Shown piece by piece: positions 41,256 through 48,053 of a stretch of 64,000 bases of DNA. Made by a program: the position numbers and the translations under genes. Source of the stretch: Streptomyces bacillaris (GTDB taxonomy: Bacteria; Actinomycetota; Actinomycetes; Streptomycetales; Streptomycetaceae); the NCBI RefSeq assembly GCF_003268675.1, contig NZ_CP029378.1:6944001-7008000 (forward strand), read 5' to 3'. Positions within the stretch are counted from its first letter, which is position 1, and the number at the start of each line of letters is the position of its first letter. The notes under the pieces are model-generated. The model saw only the letters and a list, made by a program, of their open reading frames with translations, was not told the DNA's origin and searched no databases.

Positions 41256-41282
41256 CGGCTGAGGGCCAGGCTCCGGGTCGGC

Positions 41283-42788
41283 TCAGAAGCGGAAGCGCCC
41301 CTTGATCGGATAGTGGTCCGACGGCCCCGTGTCGGTCGGCACGTCGCACGACTCGACGGTCGCGGAGGACGGCGCGAACAGGTAGTCGATCTTGATGCTG
41401 CGGTTGCTCAGCGGCTTCGTTGCCCGGCCGTCATGCGGCCGTGCGCTCCACCGCCCCTCGTCGCACTCCGTGTCCGCCAGATAGGCGGCCGTCAGGACGT
41501 CCTTGGGTTTGTCCTCCTCCGAGGCGGAGTCCGGGGGGGTTGCGTTGAAGTCGCCGCCGTACACGGTCCGGTATCCGGCCGGGGTGTACGAGCGGACGAT
41601 CTCCTGGAGCTTCGCGGCCTGCTCCTTGCGCTTCGTTCCGTCAGGGTCGTCGTTGGTGATGCCGGCGCTGAAGTGGGACGTGCAGAACTGCAGGGCCTGG
41701 GCCGGGAGAACGGCACACAGGGCGGTCCGCTGCTCCATGCGCACCCAGGTGCTGCCGATGGTCCGGTTCTGCGGCGAGGGCAGATCGTACGAGGTGTACC
41801 AGACGTTGGAGTCGGGCAGGGCCAGGGCGACGCCGTAGGCGCCCCGGTCCTGCCAGCCGGATGCGGCCGATCCGGCCCTGTCACACGACTTGGCGGCCTT
41901 CACGGAGGACCCGTCGACGGTGTATTTGATGGGGGCGAAGCGCACGTCCCATCCGGTGCCCGTGATGACCTCCAAGGCCTTCTCGATCTCCTTGGCGTGC
42001 GACTCGCAGAGTTCCTGGAGGAACACGGCACGGTACTCCGACGCCTGATTGCCCATCCGGGCGGTGACCTGGGCGCCCAGGGAGGGGCCTCCCACCAGGT
42101 GATTGCGGCACCCGCTGTTGTTGTTGGCGCAGACGTTCCACGACATCACACGGAAGTCCGCCGCCGGGGCGGGAGACGCGGGTGCGGGGCGCCCGCCCTC
42201 GTCGCTCGCGTTCTCCTCACCGAGGAAGACGAGCTCGAACTTCTGCCAGGACCCCACCGCGTCCGCCCGTGCCCGCAGCAGACCGTTGTCGCTTCCGGCG
42301 TCCTGCACCTCGGCGGTCACGTACTTGTAGCCGTTGTTCGTCCAGGCCTTGATGGCGTACGTGTTGTCCGGCTGCTTCTCGAGCTGAAGCTTCTCCCACT
42401 CGCCGACGCTAGTGCCGCGGGCCCGGAGTAGATTCTCGTGGCTGCCGGTGTAGTTCCGCTCGGTCGTGACGTAGTTCCCGTTCGCCTCCGAACGGAGGGT
42501 GGTGGTCCACCCCTTGTCACCGGTGTGCAGCGTGAACTTCTCCCAGGAGCCCAGATCCCGGTGGGTCGGGGCGGCCGCGCGGGCCCGGAGCATGGCCTGC
42601 CGGGCGCCGCCGGTGTTGACCTCCGTCGATACGTAGAGGCCGTTGCTCACGGCCCTGAGGGCGTACTTGTCGCTCGCGGTGACGGGCACCGGGCGTGCCT
42701 CCGCCGCGTGCGACTGCACGGTGGACATCGCCATCACCGTGAACAGCACGGAAAGCAGCACGGTAAAGCGGCTTATCGCCTGTCTCAT
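41283..42788 (-). CDS. Secreted endonuclease/exonuclease/phosphatase protein with fascin-like repeats
   Basis: A 501-residue secreted protein. The signal peptide ends near residue 28 (VQSHA). Residues about 38-190 hold three imperfect ~48-residue repeats of fascin-like beta-trefoil type, each with GxYV(S/T)xE, LLRARA-like and (S/G)xWEKF segments. A short Pro linker leads to an EEP catalytic domain (about 213-501): FRVMSWNVCANN, FLQELCESH, VYGGDFNATPPDS, KIDYLFAPS and SDHYPI supply the Asn, Glu, Asp and His residues. Likely an extracellular DNase or phosphodiesterase with a ligand-binding trefoil. AT-rich TAATAT upstream (42824-42829, minus strand) may be its -10. Confidence 0.88.
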   Translation of the reverse strand: MRQAISRFTVLLSVLFTVMAMSTVQSHAAEARPVPVTASDKYALRAVSNGLYVSTEVNTGGARQAMLRARAAAPTHRDLGSWEKFTLHTGDKGWTTTLRSEANGNYVTTERNYTGSHENLLRARGTSVGEWEKLQLEKQPDNTYAIKAWTNNGYKYVTAEVQDAGSDNGLLRARADAVGSWQKFELVFLGEENASDEGGRPAPASPAPAADFRVMSWNVCANNNSGCRNHLVGGPSLGAQVTARMGNQASEYRAVFLQELCESHAKEIEKALEVITGTGWDVRFAPIKYTVDGSSVKAAKSCDRAGSAASGWQDRGAYGVALALPDSNVWYTSYDLPSPQNRTIGSTWVRMEQRTALCAVLPAQALQFCTSHFSAGITNDDPDGTKRKEQAAKLQEIVRSYTPAGYRTVYGGDFNATPPDSASEEDKPKDVLTAAYLADTECDEGRWSARPHDGRATKPLSNRSIKIDYLFAPSSATVESCDVPTDTGPSDHYPIKGRFRF

Positions 42789-43014
42789 TCATCCGCCTCG
42801 ATAGGGAAGAGTTCAAACCGCGTATATTACTTCCCCGGCAGGGCGCGCGGAGGAGGGGCGGACGACGCCCGTGGCGACGAGCAGCGCGCCCTCTACCCTC
42901 CCACCGCGCCGGTCGGCACCGCCGACCGTGGTTGCCGCAGCTCCTCTCTCCGGGCCCGGTGCCCCTGTGGGCATCCGCTCGGAGGAAGCGGGCCGGCCGG
43001 GGCGCCGGGCCGGG

Positions 43015-44703
43015 TCAGAGCCGGGACAGCTCGTCCACCAGGTCGTCCAGGCCCAGCGAACCCTGCGAAAGCGCCGCCATGTGCCAGGACTTGAGGTCGA
43101 ACGCATCACCGTGGGCGGCCCGCGCGTTCTCCCGGCCGAGCAGCCAGGCGCGCTCGCCCAGCTTGTAGCCGATGGCCTGGCCCGGCATCGAGAGGTAGCG
43201 GGTCAGCTCGCTCTCCACGAAGTCCGCCGGCCGCCCGCTGTGGTTGCCGAAGAACTCCTGCGCCAGGGCGGGCGTCCAGCGCTCGCCCGGGTGGAACGGA
43301 GAGTCCGCCGGGATCTCCAGCTCCAGGTGCATACCGATGTCCACGATGACCCTGCAGGCCCGCATCATCTGCGCGTCGAGATAGCCCAGGCGCCGTTCCG
43401 CGTCGGAGAGGAAGCCCAGCTCGTCCATGAGCCGCTCCGCGTAGAGCGCCCACCCCTCCGCGTTGGCGCTGACCATGCCGACCGACGCCTGGTAGCGGGA
43501 GAGGCTGTCCGCGACGTGCGTCCACTGCGCGATCTGGAGGTGGTGGCCGGGCACGCCCTCGTGGTACCAGGTCGAGACCAGGTCGTACACGGGGAAACGG
43601 GTCTCGCCCATGGTGGGCAGCCAGGTGCGGCCGGGGCGCGAGAAGTCCTCGGAGGGGCCCGTGTAGTACGGGGCCGCCGCACCGCCGGGCGGGGCGATGT
43701 GCGACTCCACCTTGCGGACCCGCTCGGCCAGGTCGAAGTGGGTGCCGTCCAGCTTCTCGATCGCCTCGTCCATCAGGCCCTGGAGCCACTCGCGTACCTC
43801 GTCCACTCCTTCGATGTGCTTGCCGTGCACATCGAGGTGGGCGAGCGCCTCCCAGGGGCTCGCGCCGGGAAGGATCTTCGCCGCCTCGGCCTTCATCTCG
43901 GCCAGCAGACGGTGGTACTCCGACCACCCGTACGCGTAGGCCTCGTCGAGATCCAGATCCGTACCGTTGTAGTAGCGCGACCAGCGGGCGTACCGCTCCC
44001 GGCCCACGGTGTCGGGCGCGCCCTCGATCGCCGGGGCGTAGACGTCTCGCACCCAGTCGCGCAGGGAGGCGAGGGACTCCGTCGCGAGCCGGGCCGCCTC
44101 GGTCAGTCGCGGACGCAGCGCCTCCGGTGCCGGGCCGACGAGGTCCGCGAAGAACGCCGCGCTCCCGCCCTCACCGCTCCACTCGGTGAGCTGCCCGATG
44201 AAGGTGGCGGTCGCACGGGGACCGGCGTACAGCTTGCGCTCCAGGCCGAGGCCGAGCGAGGCCCGGTACCCCTCGACGGCGGCCGGGACGGCGCCCAGCC
44301 GTTCCAGCACCGCCGCCCAGTCCTCCTCCGTCGCGGTGGGCGTGAGCGTGAAGACCTGGACGAGGCTGTGGGCGGGCGAGTGGAGGTTGGAGACGGCCCG
44401 CAACCCCTCCTCCGCCTCGTGCACGGCGAGTTCCGCCGTCAGCCGTTCCCGCAGGAGCCGTGCGCACCGCCGCTCCTCGTCGCTGTCGGCGCCCGGCAGC
44501 CGCTCCGCGTCGTCCAGCTTCAGCAGCGTGGCGCGGATGAGGCCGGCGGAGGCGTCCTGGCCCGCCGGTGAGAGATCGGGCAGGCGGCGCGAGCTTTCCG
44601 GGACCCCCAGATAGGTGCCGGTGATGGGGTCGAGTTCGATGAGGGCGTCGACGTAGGCGTCGGCGATCTGACGGGGCAGCGCACTGCTCGAAGTGTCTGA
44701 CAT
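43015..44703 (-). CDS. DUF885 family (putative metallopeptidase-like) protein
   Basis: A 562-residue cytoplasmic protein of the DUF885 family. The metal-site-like segment TWYHEGVPGHHLQIAQW (about 380-396) plus a later Glu in ANAEGWALYAERLMDELG (about 413-430) match the family's HExxxGHH...E zinc arrangement, and the C-terminus has PGQAIGYKLGERAWL. Members are thought to be peptidases or hydrolases. GGAGG lies 8 bp before ATG 44703. No signal peptide. Standalone. Confidence 0.88.
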   Translation of the reverse strand: MSDTSSSALPRQIADAYVDALIELDPITGTYLGVPESSRRLPDLSPAGQDASAGLIRATLLKLDDAERLPGADSDEERRCARLLRERLTAELAVHEAEEGLRAVSNLHSPAHSLVQVFTLTPTATEEDWAAVLERLGAVPAAVEGYRASLGLGLERKLYAGPRATATFIGQLTEWSGEGGSAAFFADLVGPAPEALRPRLTEAARLATESLASLRDWVRDVYAPAIEGAPDTVGRERYARWSRYYNGTDLDLDEAYAYGWSEYHRLLAEMKAEAAKILPGASPWEALAHLDVHGKHIEGVDEVREWLQGLMDEAIEKLDGTHFDLAERVRKVESHIAPPGGAAAPYYTGPSEDFSRPGRTWLPTMGETRFPVYDLVSTWYHEGVPGHHLQIAQWTHVADSLSRYQASVGMVSANAEGWALYAERLMDELGFLSDAERRLGYLDAQMMRACRVIVDIGMHLELEIPADSPFHPGERWTPALAQEFFGNHSGRPADFVESELTRYLSMPGQAIGYKLGERAWLLGRENARAAHGDAFDLKSWHMAALSQGSLGLDDLVDELSRL

Positions 44704-44797
44704 GCGGACATCCTCCAACGGAGGGCCCCTCTCCGTCACCACCGATACGGCGGCCGCGTCCGAAAGACGATCACGGGCCCGGGGCTTCGCGCGACGG

Positions 44798-45286
44798 TCA
44801 GGCGCGGGCCGGGTCCCCCGGTGGCAGCAGGGGCCCGCACTCCCACTGCTGGAAGATCAGCCGGGTCTCCACCCGGGCCACCTCCCGGCGCGAGGTGAAC
44901 TCGTCCAGCACCAGCCGCTGCAGATCAGCCGTGTCCGCCACCGCCACCTGCACCAGATAGTCGTCCGGCCCGGTGAGGTGGAAGAGCGCCCGCGACTCCG
45001 GCAGCGCCCGGACCCGGTCGACGAACGGGCCGATCAGCTCCCGGCGGTGCGGCCGGACCTGCACCAGGAGCAGCGCCTGGAGCCCCCGGCCGAGCTTCGC
45101 CGGATCCAGCCGCAGCTGATCACCGAGGATGACCCCGGAGCGGCGGAGCCGGGTCACCCGGTCCAGACAGGTCGAGGGAGCCACCCCGACCTCGGCGGCC
45201 AGCTCCCGGTAGGTGGTCCGTGCGTCGTTCTGCAGCAGCCGCAGAATGTGCAGATCCACCGGATCCAGAGCGACAGAATCAGCCAT
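44798..45286 (-). CDS. Lrp/AsnC-family transcriptional regulator
   Basis: A 162-residue regulator with an N-terminal HTH (DPVDLHILRLLQNDARTTYRELAAEVGVAPSTCLDRVTRL, about 8-47) and an RAM effector domain (about 65-150). It is divergent from the PLP-dependent Cys/Met lyase with only 59 bp between starts, so it very likely regulates that gene and itself in response to an amino acid, as such Lrp pairs do. Confidence 0.92.
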   Translation of the reverse strand: MADSVALDPVDLHILRLLQNDARTTYRELAAEVGVAPSTCLDRVTRLRRSGVILGDQLRLDPAKLGRGLQALLLVQVRPHRRELIGPFVDRVRALPESRALFHLTGPDDYLVQVAVADTADLQRLVLDEFTSRREVARVETRLIFQQWECGPLLPPGDPARA

Positions 45287-45345
45287 ACGGCGAACGTAGC
45301 ACGGTCTTTTTCCGCTACGAGCCGGTAACTGTTCAGCCTGTTGTC

Positions 45346-46572
45346 ATGGACAACGAAGTCTCGATGACGCCCCCTGCCCCCACCCCGGCCAGGGCGCTGG
45401 CCACCGAAGCCGTGCACGCCGGACGCGACGACCTCGCCTCCCTCGGCCTGCACGCCCCTCCGCTCGACCTGTCCACCACCTACCCCTCCTACGACTCGCG
45501 GGCCGAGGCCGAGCGCATCGACGCCTTCGCCACCACGGGCGCCCGCCCGGACGGCCCGCCCGTCTACGCGCGGCTCGACAACCCGACCACCGGCCGCTTC
45601 GAGACCGCGCTCGCCCGGCTGGAGGGGACCGACAGCGCCGTCGCGTTCGCCAGCGGCATGGCGGCCCTCACCGCCGTCCTGCTGGCCCGCGCGAGCATGG
45701 GGCTGCGCCATGTCGTCGCCGTTCGCCCCCTCTACGGGTGCAGCGACCACCTCCTGGGCGCCGGGCTGCTCGGCACCGAGGTCACCTGGACCGACCCGGC
45801 GGGCATCGCGGACGCGATCCGCCCGGACACCGGCCTGGTCATGGTCGAGACCCCGGCCAACCCCACCCTCGCCGAGATCGACATCCGGGCCGTCGCCCAC
45901 TCCTGCGGCTCCGTGCCGCTGCTCGTCGACAACACCTTCGCCACCCCCGTGCTCCAGCGGCCCGTCGAACACGGCGCCCGGATCGTCCTGCACAGCGCCA
46001 CCAAGTACCTCGGCGGCCACGGCGATGTGATGGGCGGGGTCGTCGCCTGCGACGAGGAGTTCGCCGCCACGCTCCGCCAGGTGCGGTTCGCCACCGGCGG
46101 GGTGCTGCACCCGCTGGCCGGATATCTGCTGCTGCGGGGGCTGTCCACCCTTCCGGTACGCGTCCGGGCCGCGTCCGCCTCCGCCGCCGAACTCTCCCGC
46201 CGGCTCACCGCCGACCCGCGGATCGCCCGGGTGCACTACCCGGAGATCGGCGGGGCGATGGTCTCCTTCGAGGTGTACGGGGACCCCCACGCCGTGATCG
46301 CGGGCGTCCGGCTCATCACGCCCGCCGTCAGCCTGGGCAGCGTGGACTCGCTGATCCAGCACCCGGCCTCCATCAGCCACCGCATCGTGGACGAGGGCGA
46401 CCGGCAGGCGGCCGGGGTCGGTGACCGGCTGCTGCGGATGTCGGTGGGCCTGGAGGACGTCGAGGACCTGTGGGCCGACCTGTGTCAGGCGCTCAGCGAC
46501 GGGCCCCTTCCGCAGGCCCGGACGGCCGAACGATCCGCTCGTCCGACGGCCGGGCAGTCCGTTCGCCCGTAG
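45346..46572 (+). CDS. Cys/Met-metabolism PLP enzyme (cystathionine gamma-lyase/synthase type)
   Basis: A 408-residue fold-type I enzyme. Visible are YARLDNPTTGRFETALARLEG, ASGMAA, RPLYGCSDHLLG, ETPANPTLAEIDI, DNTFATPVLQ and the Schiff-base Lys at about 218 in SATKYLGGHGD. It is a gamma-lyase, gamma-synthase or methionine gamma-lyase; the sequence does not separate these. ATG 45346 lacks a ribosome site and may be close to the transcription start. The C-terminal 27 codons overlap the convergent GNAT gene and are Arg/Pro-rich, beyond the usual end of the family. Confidence 0.9.
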   Translation: MDNEVSMTPPAPTPARALATEAVHAGRDDLASLGLHAPPLDLSTTYPSYDSRAEAERIDAFATTGARPDGPPVYARLDNPTTGRFETALARLEGTDSAVAFASGMAALTAVLLARASMGLRHVVAVRPLYGCSDHLLGAGLLGTEVTWTDPAGIADAIRPDTGLVMVETPANPTLAEIDIRAVAHSCGSVPLLVDNTFATPVLQRPVEHGARIVLHSATKYLGGHGDVMGGVVACDEEFAATLRQVRFATGGVLHPLAGYLLLRGLSTLPVRVRAASASAAELSRRLTADPRIARVHYPEIGGAMVSFEVYGDPHAVIAGVRLITPAVSLGSVDSLIQHPASISHRIVDEGDRQAAGVGDRLLRMSVGLEDVEDLWADLCQALSDGPLPQARTAERSARPTAGQSVRP

Positions 46573-47890
46573 TGCCCGTCGGCTCCGCCGCAGTGGCGCT
46601 CAGCCGTGCCGTGATGACGAGGGTGCCCTCCTCGATCTGGTAGTCGAGGGGGAGCCCCAGGGCGCGCATCGCGGCGACCATGCCGGTGTTACGGGACTGG
46701 GTGACGGCGTACACGCTGTCGCACCCCGCCTCCTCCGCGAGCTGCACCAGCCGGCCGAGCAGCTCCGAGCCGATGCCCCGGCGCTGCCAGTCGTCCTCGA
46801 CGAGGAGGGCCACCTCGGTCTCGTCGCCGTCCCAGAGCAGGTGGCCCAGCGCCACCAGCTTGCCGGAGGCGGTCTGGACGGCCAGGGTGCGGCCGAACCG
46901 CGGGCTCAGCAGGTGGTTGAGATAGCGGTCGGCGTCGCCCACCGGGCCGTGGTAGCGCAGCCCCAGGGTGTCGGGGGAGCACCGGTCGTGCATGGCGCGG
47001 GCCGCGGCGAGGTCGCTGCGGTCCGCGCGGCGCACGGTGATCTCGTTGCCCTCGGGGAGGGTGAGGATGTCGGTGCTCCGGGGCACCCGCGGGCCGAGCC
47101 GGGCGTCCAGCTCCACCAGGGCGCGGGCCCGGGCGAACTCGGTCGGCGTGAACGGCAGATAGGGCCGCTCGACGGAGATGACCCCGCCGGACGGGTCGCG
47201 CAGCCGCATGACGGTCTCCTCCAGGACGCCTTCGACCGGGGCGCTCTGCCCGGTCGGGCGGCCGGTGACGGAGACGGCGGGCAGCGAGTGGATGGTGCAG
47301 CGGCCCAGCAACTGGCGCAGGGCCAGGGGCAGTTCCGCCGCGTCCAGTGCCGTGCGGGTGGCCAGGGAGAGCACCCGGGTCGGGGTGTCGACCAGATCGT
47401 GGGTGTCCGCCCGCTCGATCCAGGTGGCCGTGCCGCCCGCGGCCTCGATCTGCCCGGTCAGCTCCTGCGACGGGAGCGAGGCGGGCGCCCGCAGCAGGAA
47501 CTCGTCGACCGTCCCCTCCGCCAGCGGGTGGGTCTGGAGCGTCAGGATGTCGATACGGAACCGGGCGATCACCAGGCACAGCGCGGCCAGACTGCCCGGG
47601 GCGTCCCGCACGGTCGTCCGCATCCGCCACAGCACGGTCTCCCCGCCGCCGGACCCGCCCCCGGCCTCGGCGCCGTCCGCCGAACCGGTGGCCCCGTCCG
47701 GCGTCGGATCGGAGCTGCCCGGATCCTTGGGCGGGGGATCGTTGCTGTGGCGCCTGGCCCTCCAGGTGTGGAACGCGGCCATGGCCACCAGGGCCACGGT
47801 CGACGCCAGGATCAGGGCGGCCAGGAGCAGGTGGCTTCCGTCGGGCCGGTGCCCGAACAGGGTGGTCATCGCATCCGTCACATCAGTCAT
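46493..47890 (-). CDS. Membrane-anchored ACT-GNAT fusion protein
   Basis: A 465-residue protein. One N-terminal membrane helix (about 20-40) and a Gly/Ser/Asp linker precede an ACT-like domain (about 88-165: RTTVRDAPGSLAALCLVIARFRIDILTLQTHP). A middle region follows, then a C-terminal GNAT acetyltransferase (about 290-440) with VALLVEDDWQRRGIGSELLGRLVQLA as the acetyl-CoA loop. An amino-acid-sensing ACT linked to an acetyltransferase suggests allosterically controlled protein or metabolite acetylation (inference). Its 3' 80 bp overlap the Cys/Met lyase gene tail to tail. Confidence 0.87.
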   Translation of the reverse strand: MTDVTDAMTTLFGHRPDGSHLLLAALILASTVALVAMAAFHTWRARRHSNDPPPKDPGSSDPTPDGATGSADGAEAGGGSGGGETVLWRMRTTVRDAPGSLAALCLVIARFRIDILTLQTHPLAEGTVDEFLLRAPASLPSQELTGQIEAAGGTATWIERADTHDLVDTPTRVLSLATRTALDAAELPLALRQLLGRCTIHSLPAVSVTGRPTGQSAPVEGVLEETVMRLRDPSGGVISVERPYLPFTPTEFARARALVELDARLGPRVPRSTDILTLPEGNEITVRRADRSDLAAARAMHDRCSPDTLGLRYHGPVGDADRYLNHLLSPRFGRTLAVQTASGKLVALGHLLWDGDETEVALLVEDDWQRRGIGSELLGRLVQLAEEAGCDSVYAVTQSRNTGMVAAMRALGLPLDYQIEEGTLVITARLSATAAEPTGTTGERTARPSDERIVRPSGPAEGARR

Positions 47891-48002
47891 ATCCTTACTG
47901 TGAACGCCTGGTGTTGCCTGATCACGAACACCTTGTGACTGATGGGTTAAGTGTGGATCTGATCGCCTATCGTCGGTTTTCGGCCGTATTCTGCACTCCT
48001 CG

Positions 48003-48053
48003 AGGTCATCGCCTCTTGAAGGTCATCACCCCTTGAAAGCCGTCACTCCTTGA
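48003..48053. repeat. Three 17-bp tandem repeats spanning a stop codon
   Basis: AGGTCATCGCCTCTTGA, AGGTCATCACCCCTTGA and AAGCCGTCACTCCTTGA follow one another at 48003, 48020 and 48037. The third includes the stop codon of the minus-strand gene (48043-48045), so the gene end appears to have been duplicated outward. Confidence 0.82.
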
